Source: CAMAVH01 sp046297835
Lineage (GTDB): Bacteria; Pseudomonadota; Alphaproteobacteria; SMXQ01
Length of the DNA stretch: 64,000 nucleotides
Assembly (NCBI GenBank): GCA_046297835.1
Contig: JBKBHI010000010.1
Coordinates: 62,001-126,000, forward strand
Direction: 5' to 3'
Shown here: positions 16,654-26,212 of the stretch, piece after piece
Layout: every line of letters starts with the position of its first letter
Position numbering within the stretch: the first letter of the stretch is position 1
The notes under the pieces: generated by a model
Seen by the model: only the letters and a program-made list of their open reading frames with translations
Databases searched by the model: none
Told to the model about the DNA's origin: nothing
Made by a program: the position numbers and the translations under genes

Positions 16654-17629
16654 GACGCTGACCGTGAAAGACGCCATCCTCGAAGCCTTGTTCGAGGAGA
16701 TGGCGCGCGACGACCGCGTCTGCGTCATCGGCGAGGATGTGGGCGCGGCCGGCGGCGTGTTCGGCCAGACCAAGGGCCTGTTCGACAAATTCGGCGCGGA
16801 CCGCGTGGTCGACACGCCGATCTCCGAACCGGCGATCTTCGGCATGTCGGTCGGCGCGGCGATGGCCGGCATGCGCCCGGTCGTCGAAGTGATGTTCGGC
16901 GACTTCATCACCCTGGTGATGGACCAGCTCGTCAACCAGGCGGCCAAGATCCATTACATGTCGGCCGGCGGCTACCGCGTGCCGCTGGTGCTGCGCACGG
17001 CGGTCGGCGTCGGCGGCAATCTCGGCCCGCAGCATTCGCAAAGCTTCCACGCCTGGGTCGCGCACGTGCCGGGCCTCAAAGTCGTCATGCCGCAATCGGC
17101 GGCCGACGCCAAAGGGCTGATGAAAGCGGCGATCCGCGACGACAATCCAGTGGTCTTCATCGAAGACCGCACCACCTACAACCTCAAGGGCGAGGTGCCG
17201 GAGGGCGAGGCGGCGCTGCTGCCGCTCGGGCGCGCGAATGTCGTGCGCGCGGGCCGCGACGCCACGGTGGTCGCCGTGTCGCGCATGGTGCCGATGGCGC
17301 TGAAAGCCGCCGACATTCTCGCCGCCGAGGGGATCGAGATCGAGATCGTCGATCCGCGCAGCATCGCGCCGTTAGATGTCGAGACGATTCTGGCCTCGGC
17401 GCGCAAGACCTCGCGCGTCCTGGTGACGGACGCGGGCCATCTCGATTACGGCGTCACCGGCGAGATCGCCGCGTTGATCGCCGAGCACGCCTTCGACCAC
17501 CTCGACGCGCCGGTGACGCGCCTCGGCGCGCCGGCCGTGCCGATTCCCTGCAACGCCGCGCTGGAGCCGCTGGTGGTGCCGAACGAACAGCAGATCGCCC
17601 AAAAAATCCGGGGGCTGCTGAATGCCTGA
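16643..17629 (+). CDS. ThDP-dependent dehydrogenase E1 beta subunit (second pair)
   Basis: 328 residues with canonical E1 beta blocks: 'DDRVCVIGEDVGAAGGVFGQTKGLFDKFGADRVVDTPISEPAIFGMSVGAAMAGMRPVVEVMFGDFITLVMDQLVNQAAKIHYMSGG'-type sequence and 'PHSQSFHAW'-like substrate loop ('GPQHSQSFHAWVAHVPGL'). It is closer to the acetoin/pyruvate dehydrogenase norm than the leftward copy at 13341-14309. The start overlaps the preceding E1 alpha gene. After 20 bp comes a third, truncated E1 alpha gene, an unusual order. Confidence 0.92.
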   Translation: MPSKTLTVKDAILEALFEEMARDDRVCVIGEDVGAAGGVFGQTKGLFDKFGADRVVDTPISEPAIFGMSVGAAMAGMRPVVEVMFGDFITLVMDQLVNQAAKIHYMSAGGYRVPLVLRTAVGVGGNLGPQHSQSFHAWVAHVPGLKVVMPQSAADAKGLMKAAIRDDNPVVFIEDRTTYNLKGEVPEGEAALLPLGRANVVRAGRDATVVAVSRMVPMALKAADILAAEGIEIEIVDPRSIAPLDVETILASARKTSRVLVTDAGHLDYGVTGEIAALIAEHAFDHLDAPVTRLGAPAVPIPCNAALEPLVVPNEQQIAQKIRGLLNA

Positions 17630-17649
17630 AACCATGTCTGGGAGGACAT

Positions 17650-17940
17650 ATGCCCGAACTGCTCAACCCGGAGGCCCGCCGCTCGCTGCTTGAGCGCATG
17701 CTGCTCATGCGGCGCTTCGAGGAGATGGTCGTTCACATGGCGGCCAAGCACAAATATATCGGCCGCAACCATCTCTATATCGGCCACGAGGGCACCGGCG
17801 CGGCGGTGATGGCGCTGCTCAAGCCCGGCGACCTCGCGCATACGACGCATCGCAACCACGGCCATATCGTCGGGCGCGGCGCCGATCCGGGCAAGGCGCT
17901 GGCCGAGATCATGGGCCGCGAGGGCGGCCGCCGCCCATGA
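17650..17940 (+). pseudogene. E1 alpha subunit, truncated after ~92 residues at a rearrangement junction
   Basis: The N-terminus is a good third E1 alpha ('LLERMLLMRRFEEMVVHMAAKHKYIGRNHLYIGHEGTGAAVMALLKPGDLAHTTHRNHGHIVGRGADPGKALAEIMGREGG'). It then breaks where homologues continue with 'NKGRGG.WH', reading RRP and a stop. The ThDP-binding GDG...NN segment is lost, so the product cannot be active. The break coincides with the end of a truncated tctC gene on the other strand. A ribosome site (GGGAGGACAT) precedes the ATG, so the gene was once functional. Confidence 0.85.
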
Positions 17941-17942
17941 TC
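17907..17942. repeat. inverted repeat at the E1 alpha / tctC junction
   Basis: GATCATGGGC at 17907-17916 is repeated exactly inverted as GCCCATGATC at 17933-17942, and a 10-bp palindrome GGCGGCCGCC lies inside at 17923-17932. Each arm belongs naturally to one of the two truncated genes (EIMG in E1 alpha, TIMGG in TctC). The join therefore occurred at short inverted homology. Confidence 0.85.
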
Positions 17943-18424
17943 GTCTCGCGCTGGCGCGCGTCCTCCAGCGTCTTGGTCGGCGAGGTGTGCCAGGTGTAGG
18001 TGATCTCGACGATGGGCGTGGCGCGGCCGACCCAGGTGAATTTGGCGGCGTCGTATTGGATGCCGTCCGATTCGAGCGCTTGCTCGATGGCGATGGCCTG
18101 CGGCGCGCCGCCGATCACCGTGCCGTCCTTCGGCGCGACGTTGTAGAGCCAGTTGACCATCTTGAGATGGCCGGCTCCCGGCATGTTATTGACGATGACG
18201 GTGGGGTTGCCGGGAATGTGCTTGCCGATATGGCGCGCCACCAGCCGGCCGTAAAGATCGTAGCCGCCGCCCGGATTGGTGCCGATCACCATCTCGACGT
18301 TGCGGCTTTTATAGAAGTCGGCGACGGCGTTCTGCGCCGCGGCTTCGGATGCGGCGAACGCGGCGGATGAAAAAGCGGACGCGATCAGGACCGCGCGCGG
18401 TCCTCCCTTGAGAATGGACGGCAT
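17909..18424 (-). pseudogene. Bug/TctC-family binding protein, truncated at the same junction
   Basis: Starts at ATG 18424 behind GGGAGGAAAC with a signal peptide (LIASAFSSAAFAASEAAAQ). It continues with family motifs 'DFYKSRNVEMVIGTNPGGGYDLYGRLVARHIGKHIPGNPTVIVNNMPGAGHLKMVNWLYNVAPKDGTVIGG' and 'ARQRETIMGGG'. At about 17933 the homology stops and the frame runs into the antisense of the E1 alpha fragment, ending at 17909. Only about half of the normal ~330 residues remain. This is the third tctC-type gene of the region. Confidence 0.85.
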
Positions 18425-18472
18425 GTTTCCTCCCAGATCGTCGTTTGATGAAGATGACGAGTCATTGGTCCC

Positions 18473-18509
18473 TATCGGTTTTATCGGCCGGTTTTTATCG
18501 GCCGGTTTT
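18473..18509. repeat. 2.6 tandem copies of a 14-bp unit upstream of the truncated tctC
   Basis: TATCGGCCGGTTTT occurs at 18482-18495 and 18496-18509, with a partial copy (TATCGGTTT) at 18473. It lies about 50-85 bp upstream of the tctC start. Repeated 14-bp units with an internal GGCCGG core could be a tandem activator site. No regulator can be named. Confidence 0.6.
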
Positions 18510-18593
18510 ATGGCGCTTATGCGGAGCGCGGTTGCGCGCAAAGCATAGGCCCGCGCGCGCGTATGCCTCCAGCCACGCGAACGCGGCTAAAAT

Positions 18594-18632
18594 GAAACGA
18601 GGCGCGCCTTTTTGAAGCGCGCCCCGCCGGAC
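18594..18632 (-). terminator. possible terminator downstream of ychF
   Basis: Read on the minus strand, GGCGCGC and GCGCGCC arms flank a short A-rich loop and are followed by TCGTTTCATTTT. The T-tract is interrupted, so this is a weak intrinsic terminator for the ychF-end transcript. Confidence 0.45.
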
Positions 18633-18656
18633 GATGGCCGTGATGATGAAATGCGG

Positions 18657-19754
<1,098 letters not shown>

Positions 19755-19758
19755 GGCG

Positions 19759-20361
19759 TTACTCTTTCTTCGCGTTCGGCAGCGGCGCTTCAGGCGCCGG
19801 CGCCAGCAGGTGGACTTTGTTCATGAAGCCGGTCTCGTCGCCCTTGGCGAGAGCCGGAAACGCGTCGGCGATGGCGTCGCACCAGGTCTCGACGAAGGCG
19901 CGCTCGCTTTTGGCGAAATTGCCGAGCACGTAGCCGGTGACGAGATGCTTCTCGCCGGGATGGCCGATGCCGAGGCGCAGTCGCAGGTAATCCTGGCCGA
20001 TATGCTGATCGAGGCTGCGCAGGCCGTTGTGGCCCGCCGCGCCGCCGCCGCGCTTCACGCGCATCTTGCCGAAGCGCAGATCGAGCTCGTCGTGCAGGGC
20101 GATCGTCTCGTCCAGTCCGATCTTATAGAACTGCGACGCGGCCGCCGCCGCCTGGCCGGAGAGGTTCATGAAGGTGGCGGGCTTGAGCGCGATCGTCTTG
20201 ACGCCGCCGATGACGCCCTCGGCGATCTCGCCCTGGAATTTCTTGCGCCAGGGGCCGAAGCCGTGACGGCGCACGATGGCGTCGAGCGCCATGAAGCCGA
20301 TGTTGTGCCGTTGCCCGGCATGGTCCGGCCCGGGGTTGCCGAGGCCCACCAAAAGGAGCAT
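19759..20361 (-). CDS. pth: peptidyl-tRNA hydrolase
   Basis: 200 residues. The start 'MLLLVGLGNPGPDHAGQRHNIGFMALDAI' carries the catalytic histidine (His19 here) and the substrate-binding asparagines. 'KPATFMNLSGQAAAA' and 'LHDELDLRFGKMRVKRGGGAAGHNGLRSL' (catalytic Asp) complete the family signature. It recycles peptidyl-tRNA released from stalled ribosomes. It lies between rplY and ychF; a pair of GC hairpins separates it from rplY. Confidence 0.97.
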   Translation of the reverse strand: MLLLVGLGNPGPDHAGQRHNIGFMALDAIVRRHGFGPWRKKFQGEIAEGVIGGVKTIALKPATFMNLSGQAAAAASQFYKIGLDETIALHDELDLRFGKMRVKRGGGAAGHNGLRSLDQHIGQDYLRLRLGIGHPGEKHLVTGYVLGNFAKSERAFVETWCDAIADAFPALAKGDETGFMNKVHLLAPAPEAPLPNAKKE

Positions 20362-20400
20362 GTCGCCTCGCTAGGCAGAAGCTGGGCTGGAAAGCGGCGC

Positions 20401-20449
20401 GGGGCGAGAGCGCCCCGAAACGAAACCGGCCGGCGCGAGCGCCGGCCGG
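20401..20449 (-). terminator. double hairpin between rplY and pth
   Basis: A perfect 11-bp stem (CCGGCCGGCGC / GCGCCGGCCGG, 20426-20449) is followed on the minus strand by TTTCGTTTCGG and then by a second stem GGGGCG/CGCCCC (20401-20416). It could terminate or attenuate rplY transcription before pth. The T-tract is weak, so readthrough is likely. Confidence 0.5.
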
Positions 20450-20458
20450 ATCGCGGTC

Positions 20459-21145
20459 TTACTTCTTCGCCGGCGCCTTGGCGGCGGCGGCGGGCGCCGC
20501 AGCCTTCGCCCCGGCGGCGGGAGCCGCCTTGGGGTCCGCGGCAGCGGCGGCAGCGGCCGGACGCTCTTCCTCGACCTGCACCGTCGGCGCGGCCACCGTG
20601 GCGACGGTGAAGTCGCGGTCGGTGATCGTCGGGCGCACGCCGTCAGGCAGAGCGATGGCGCTGATGTGGATCGAATCGCCGATTTCACGGCCGGCGAGGT
20701 CGATGGTGATGTGCTGCGGGATCGCGGCCACCGGGCAGATCAACTCGATCTCGTGGCGGACGATGTTCAGCACGCCGCCCTTCTTGAGACCGGGCGACTG
20801 GCCTTCGTTGATGAACTGCACCGGCACTTCGACCGTGACCGTGGCGTTGGCCGACACGCGCATGAAGTCGACGTGGATCGGCTGGTCGGTCACGGGGTGA
20901 TACTGCACGTCGCGCGGCAGCACGCGGTGCGTCTTGCCGTCCACGTCGATGTCGACGAGGCGGGTGAAGAAGCCGGAGCGGCCGACCTGCTGCTTGAGCG
21001 CCTTGGGGTCGAGCGCGATCAGGGCGGGGGCCTCTTTATTGCCGTAAACGACGGCCGGAATCTGTCCGGCGCGACGCGTGGCACGGGCGGCCCCCTTTCC
21101 GGCCCGCTCCCGCGCGGAGGCGGGAAGACTGACGATATCAGCCAT
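20459..21145 (-). CDS. rplY: 50S ribosomal protein L25/general stress protein Ctc
   Basis: 228 residues, the long Ctc form. An L25 domain ('LPASARERAGKGAARATRRAGQIPAVVYGNKEAPALIALDPKALKQQVGRSGFFTRLVDIDVDGKTHRVLPRDVQYHPVTDQPIHVDFMRV') is followed by the beta domain ('VEVPVQFINEGQSPGLKKGGVLNIVRHEIELICPVAAIPQHITIDLAG'). The last ~45 residues are an Ala/Pro/Lys-rich tail typical of alphaproteobacteria. It binds 5S rRNA. It is separated from upstream prs by an intrinsic terminator. Confidence 0.96.
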   Translation of the reverse strand: MADIVSLPASARERAGKGAARATRRAGQIPAVVYGNKEAPALIALDPKALKQQVGRSGFFTRLVDIDVDGKTHRVLPRDVQYHPVTDQPIHVDFMRVSANATVTVEVPVQFINEGQSPGLKKGGVLNIVRHEIELICPVAAIPQHITIDLAGREIGDSIHISAIALPDGVRPTITDRDFTVATVAAPTVQVEEERPAAAAAAADPKAAPAAGAKAAAPAAAAKAPAKK

Positions 21146-21189
21146 TATTCTCTCCTATCATGCGGGCAGGCCGTCAGGGGCGCTGCGCG

Positions 21190-21224
21190 CAATATAAAGC
21201 GCCGGCCTCCAGGGGTGCCGGCGC
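21190..21224 (-). terminator. intrinsic terminator downstream of prs
   Basis: On the minus strand GCGCCGGC and GCCGGCGC form an exact 8-bp stem with a 10-base loop, followed directly by TTTATATT. It ends the prs transcript about 100 bp after the stop and just before rplY. Confidence 0.7.
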
Positions 21225-21324
21225 GGTTTTGGGAACGGCGGAATGTAAGGGTTTCGGCCGGGGAGATCAACCGGCCAGCCGGGATTCGCGCGGAATCCCA
21301 AGAACTGCAAATAATCGAATTAAA

Positions 21325-22260
<936 letters not shown>

Positions 22261-22440
22261 GGACGTGCCCCTTTGTCGCTGGAACGCCGGGACCCCGGCG
22301 CGCGCGGACTTTATCAACGTGACATGAGGCTGTAAACGCCCGGTCGGACCGTTTGCGCGATGCCGCCGCCCTGTTGCAAGCGCGTCGCAGCGCGGCTCCG
22401 AATAGGGTTAAAAACCGCCGTTACAGGCCGTGCGGCGGGC

Positions 22441-23397
22441 TTATCGGCTGACCGGATTGAGGCGAGCCGCCGCGTCGGCCTGCACCATCTGCTGCAACAG
22501 GTCGATGATGCCGGGCGTCGCCGCTTCGGCGATCAGGAAGGCGAGATCGCCCCAAGCCCCGGCCAGCGCGGCGCGGGGCACGTCGTTGGCTTGCGAAATG
22601 ACGCCGATCTCGCGCCCGTCGGGGCGCAGCACGGTCCACGAGACTTTCAGATTGTCCTCCGGCGGGCCGCCTCCCATCGCGGCAGCGCGCGCTGCTGGCG
22701 CGATCTCGATCGCGCCCATGACGATGGCCCCGTTCTCGGCGATCGAGTCGCCCACCGTCAGCCCGGCCTGCTTGAGGTGGTATTCGAGCGCGCGGGCCAT
22801 GGCTTGCGGTCCTGCCCCCGGCACGCCGTCGACGCCGGCGATGGTCACGCGCGGCAGCTCGCCGACGTCCGGCGGAATGCCCTCCGCTTCGTCGAGATGG
22901 CGTTCGACGCCGCGCACCACATCGGCGGCGATGGCGGTGCGCAAGGCCGGCGACAGGCTCTGCCAATCGGCCGCCGTGGCGCGCGGCTCGCTGACGAAGG
23001 CGGCGATCTCGCGCCCATCGACGCCGACGAGCCGCCAATCGAGCCGCAGCGGGCCGTTCTCGCGCGTCTGCGCCAGCGTGCCGGCGAGCGTCGGACGGCT
23101 CGGGCGCCGGGCGGCGCGCGCCCCGGCGGCCGCCTCGGCCGGGGTCAGCGCCGGAATGTCGGCGTCGCGCAGCGCCAGCACCACGGCGTCGGCGATGACG
23201 TCGCCCGGCACTTCGTCGTGGTTCGGCGTCGCCACCGGCGCGACGATCAGGCCGGCGCGCAGCCCGGGCTTGAGCAGCGGATTGCTGAACGGCGTCTGAT
23301 GCTGGAACGGCGACGGCGGATCGCCGCAAGCCGCGAGCGCCAACGCCAGTCCGGCGAATAGCGTCTTACGAAATGACGGGATATTAAGAGATAACAC
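22441..23397 (-). CDS. putative lipoprotein, function unknown
   Basis: 318 residues from a GTG start at 23397, needed to include the signal peptide. 'FRKTLFAGLALALAACGDPP' is a lipobox with the lipidated Cys in LAAC. The mature protein has a Pro-rich linker, then a mixed alpha/beta domain with 'GLRAGLIVAPVATPNHDEVPGDVIADAVVLALRDADIPALT' and 'NLKVSWTVLRPDGREIGVISQANDVPRAALAGAWGDLAFLIAEAATPGIIDLL'. I do not recognise a family. The gene lies between pgeF and prs on the same strand and overlaps a 22-codon reading frame. Confidence 0.8.
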   Translation of the reverse strand: MLSLNIPSFRKTLFAGLALALAACGDPPSPFQHQTPFSNPLLKPGLRAGLIVAPVATPNHDEVPGDVIADAVVLALRDADIPALTPAEAAAGARAARRPSRPTLAGTLAQTRENGPLRLDWRLVGVDGREIAAFVSEPRATAADWQSLSPALRTAIAADVVRGVERHLDEAEGIPPDVGELPRVTIAGVDGVPGAGPQAMARALEYHLKQAGLTVGDSIAENGAIVMGAIEIAPAARAAAMGGGPPEDNLKVSWTVLRPDGREIGVISQANDVPRAALAGAWGDLAFLIAEAATPGIIDLLQQMVQADAAARLNPVSR

Positions 23398-23452
23398 AGG
23401 CCACCATCATGCCGAGGATCAGGACGAAGGTGAAAATGATGAGATGCGGCAT
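23384..23452 (-). CDS. possible 22-residue hydrophobic micro-protein
   Basis: A frame of 23 codons (MPHLIIFTFVLILGMMVACVIS) starts 5 bp after the pgeF stop and ends 14 bp inside the lipoprotein gene. It encodes one membrane-spanning segment and nothing else. The position between two cotranscribed genes and the overlap suggest translational coupling, but the ribosome site is weak and chance cannot be excluded. Confidence 0.35.
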   Translation of the reverse strand: MPHLIIFTFVLILGMMVACVIS

Positions 23453-23457
23453 GGCGT

Positions 23458-24243
23458 CTAGGCGAGCGCGATGGCCGACAGGCCGCGGCCGTAATCGCTC
23501 TCGCCGCGCAGGCAGGCGCGGCGGTAGCTGAAGAAGCGCTCTTCATCCTTGCAGGTGTCGAACGGCAAGGCTTCCGCGCCGCCGACGCCGAGTTTCTTCA
23601 GCTTGGCGACGACATAGCCGGGCAGATCGAAGCGCCATTTGCCGATCATGGTCGGGTCGGGCATGAAGAAGCGCGCGTTGGCGTTGTCCTCGGCGAGGAA
23701 CGGCGCGGGAAACTCGCCGCCGACCTGATAGGAGAGGCGGCCGATGCAGGGGCCGACGGCGGCGGCGATGCGCGCGCGGCGCGCGCCGAGCTTCTCCATC
23801 TCGGCCAGCGTCGCCTCGATCACGCCGCCGACCGCGCCTTTCCAGCCGGCGTGCGCCGCGCCGATCACGCCGGCCTGCGCGTCGGCGAGCAGCACCGGCG
23901 CGCAATCGGCGGTGAGGATGCCGAGGGCGACGCCGGGCTTGTCGGTGACGAGGGCGTCGACCTTCGGCCCTTTGCCCGGCACCCATGGCGTATCGACCAC
24001 GGCGACGTCGGGGCTATGCACCTGATGAGCGGTGACGAGCGCGCTCTCCGGCAGATCGAACAGGCCGGCGGCGCGGCGGCGGTTCTCGCGCACATGGTCC
24101 GGATCGTCGTTCGAGCCGAGACCGACGTTGAGCGCGGCGAAGATGCCGGCGCTGACGCCGCCCTGGCGCGTGAAGAAGGCGTGCCGCACCGTCTCGCCGC
24201 CGAGCAGCGCCGATTGCAGCGTGGGGAGCGTCTCGCGCATCAA
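23458..24243 (-). CDS. pgeF: peptidoglycan editing factor PgeF (YfiH/laccase-domain)
   Basis: 261 residues. Typical Cu-oxidase_4 motifs are present: 'HAFFTRQGGVSAGIFAALNVGLGSNDDPDHVRENRR', 'TAHQVHSPDVAVVDTPW', 'LTADCAPVLLADAQAGVIGAAHAGWKGAVGGVIEATL' and 'AAVGPCIGRLSYQVG'. The two His and Cys zinc ligands are all in place. Members remove misincorporated residues from peptidoglycan precursors and have purine nucleoside phosphorylase or deaminase activity. It follows the midA-like gene by 13 bp in the conserved order lgt-midA-pgeF. Confidence 0.93.
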   Translation of the reverse strand: MMRETLPTLQSALLGGETVRHAFFTRQGGVSAGIFAALNVGLGSNDDPDHVRENRRRAAGLFDLPESALVTAHQVHSPDVAVVDTPWVPGKGPKVDALVTDKPGVALGILTADCAPVLLADAQAGVIGAAHAGWKGAVGGVIEATLAEMEKLGARRARIAAAVGPCIGRLSYQVGGEFPAPFLAEDNANARFFMPDPTMIGKWRFDLPGYVVAKLKKLGVGGAEALPFDTCKDEERFFSYRRACLRGESDYGRGLSAIALA

Positions 24244-24256
24244 GCCGTCTCGCCTA

Positions 24257-25348
24257 TCAAGACGTTTCTGGGAAGCCGGGCGGCGGATCGCCGGTTTTGC
24301 CGCCGGTCAGCGCCAGGACTTTGAACAAAGTGCCCATCTCGGTCGGCGCGATCAAGCGCTTCACCGCGAGGGCGATCTTGCCGGCCCGATCGGGGTCGCT
24401 GCGGACGAGAACCTGGGCGCGATGGCCGATGCCGAGCGTCTCCAGGAACGGGCCTTGCTCGACCGGGCCGAAGGCGCGCGCGCCGGCTTTGCGCGCAGTC
24501 TCGGCCAGCGCCGCGAAATCCACCAGCGAGGTGATGTCGGCGCTGCCCGGCTCGATCAGCGGGTCGTGGCGCGCGTGGCCGCGCATGGCTTGCAGCGTGT
24601 CGCCGGTCTCGCCGCCGGCGGTGCCGTAATCGACGATCAGCGCCGCGCCGCCGAACATGGCGAGGCGCTCGGCGAGCTGCTTGACGATGAGGTCGGCGCC
24701 GGGGCGCGTCTCGCGAATCTCGCCCTCGCGCCCGGGCGCGCTCATGGCGCTCATGCGATAGGCTTGCGGCCCGACGACGAAGGCGAACTCGTCCGATTCG
24801 GTCAGGCCGACGCGGCGCTCGAACCAAGCCCCGTTGGTATAGATGTATTGCTCGATCGGCAGCGCGTCGAAAAATTCGTTGGCGATCAGGAACAGCGGCC
24901 CGGGCGGCAGTTCGGACAGCTTGTCGTGCCACACCGGCGCGCCGGTCTGCGCCTGATAGGGCGCGAGCGCGCGCGCTTGCGCGGCGCGCAGCACCGGATT
25001 GGTCTCCACCAGATGCAGCTGCACGGCGGTGTGGAAATTGGCGAGCTGCGAGGTGGCGCGCAGCGCGTCGGCCATCAAGGTGCCGCGCCCGGGGCCGAGC
25101 TCGACGAGATGGGCGTCTTCGGGGCCGCCGGCGTTCTGCCAAGCGACCGCCAGCCAAGCGCCGACCAGCTCGCCGAACATCTGGCTGATCTCGGGCGCGG
25201 TAACGAAATCGCCGGCCGCGCCGAGCGGATCGCGCGTGCGGTAATAGCCGTGCGCCGGATCGTTGAGCGCCGCGTCCATGTAGCGCGCGAGCGGGATCGG
25301 GCCGACGCGGCGAATTTCCTCGCGCAGCGTGTCGGCCAAGCCACTCAT
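24257..25348 (-). CDS. class I SAM-dependent methyltransferase, NDUFAF7/MidA family
   Basis: 363 residues. It carries the family start 'LADTLREEIRRVGPIPLARYMDAALNDPAHGYYRTRDPLGAAGDFVTAPEISQMFGELVGAWL' and the SAM motif 'HLVELGPGRGTLMADALRA'. Further blocks are 'PLFLIANEFFDALPIEQY' and 'LIVDYGTAGGETGDTLQAMRGHARHDPLIEPGSADITSLVDF'. The mitochondrial orthologue methylates an arginine of complex I subunit NDUFS2, so a role in NADH dehydrogenase assembly is likely. It follows lgt by 13 bp. Confidence 0.93.
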   Translation of the reverse strand: MSGLADTLREEIRRVGPIPLARYMDAALNDPAHGYYRTRDPLGAAGDFVTAPEISQMFGELVGAWLAVAWQNAGGPEDAHLVELGPGRGTLMADALRATSQLANFHTAVQLHLVETNPVLRAAQARALAPYQAQTGAPVWHDKLSELPPGPLFLIANEFFDALPIEQYIYTNGAWFERRVGLTESDEFAFVVGPQAYRMSAMSAPGREGEIRETRPGADLIVKQLAERLAMFGGAALIVDYGTAGGETGDTLQAMRGHARHDPLIEPGSADITSLVDFAALAETARKAGARAFGPVEQGPFLETLGIGHRAQVLVRSDPDRAGKIALAVKRLIAPTEMGTLFKVLALTGGKTGDPPPGFPETS

Positions 25349-25361
25349 TTGTTGTAACTCG

Positions 25362-26165
25362 TCATTTTGCGGGAGCCGCGAGCGGCTTGGCCGTGGCGAT
25401 GAGCCACAGGCCGGCGAGGATCAGCGGGATCGAGAGAAGCTGGCCCATGGTCGCGCCGGCGTACAGGAAGCCGAGCTGCGCGTCGGGGTGGCGCACGAAC
25501 TCGACGCCGAAGCGCGCCGCGCCGTAGCCGGCGAGGAATATGCCGGCGAGCAGGCCGGGCCGCTGGATGGCGCGCGTGCGGTGCGCCAGCCAAGCGAGCA
25601 GCAGGAACAGCACAAGGCCTTCGAAGAAGGCTTCGTAAAGCTGGCTCGGATGGCGCGGCTGGCCGTCGCTATGCGGGAACACCATCGCCCAGGAGACGTC
25701 GGTGACGCGGCCGTAGAGCTCGCCGTTGATGAAGTTGGCGATGCGGCCGAGCAGCAGGCCGATCGGCACGGCGCAGCACAGAATGTCGCCGACGCGTTTG
25801 ATGGCGAGCTTGCGCGTCAGGCAGAAAATGATCAGCGCGACGATGACGCCCATGAGGCCGCCGTGGAACGACATGCCGCCGCGCCACACGGCGATCAGCG
25901 TCAGCGGATCGTTGGCGATGCCGCCCGGCAGATAGAACAGCACGTAGCCGATGCGGCCGCCGAGGATGACGCCGAGCGTCGCCCACAAGAGGAAGTCGTC
26001 GACATCCTTGCCCGACATGATCTCGGGAAAGCGCCGCGCCAGATGCAGCATATAGCGCCAGCCGAGCATCAGGCCGACGACATAGGCGAGCGCGTACCAG
26101 CGGATGGCGATGGGGCCGATCTCGATCAGCACCGGGTCGATGACGGGGAAGGGGATGGCGAACAT
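25362..26165 (-). CDS. lgt: prolipoprotein diacylglyceryl transferase
   Basis: A 267-residue membrane protein with about seven helices. The Lgt signature 'GGRIGYVLFYLPGGIANDPLTLIAVWRGGMSFHGGLMGVIVALIIF' and 'GRIANFINGELYGRVTDVSWAMVFPHSDGQPRHPSQLYEAFFEGLVLF' are both present. It transfers diacylglycerol to the lipobox cysteine of lipoproteins in the inner membrane. It is first in the leftward lgt-midA-pgeF set. hldD lies upstream on the same strand, 47 bp away. Confidence 0.97.
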   Translation of the reverse strand: MFAIPFPVIDPVLIEIGPIAIRWYALAYVVGLMLGWRYMLHLARRFPEIMSGKDVDDFLLWATLGVILGGRIGYVLFYLPGGIANDPLTLIAVWRGGMSFHGGLMGVIVALIIFCLTRKLAIKRVGDILCCAVPIGLLLGRIANFINGELYGRVTDVSWAMVFPHSDGQPRHPSQLYEAFFEGLVLFLLLAWLAHRTRAIQRPGLLAGIFLAGYGAARFGVEFVRHPDAQLGFLYAGATMGQLLSIPLILAGLWLIATAKPLAAPAK

Positions 26166-26212
26166 GCGGAACTCGCGCTGGGGAAAACGTGGCGTCTAAC
26201 GATAAGGCCGAA

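Noticed and set aside
15310..16947. N-terminal extension of the leftward E1 alpha frame to 875 residues
   Set aside because: The extension is antisense to the rightward E1 genes; a TTG with a strong ribosome site at 15309 fits the family start.
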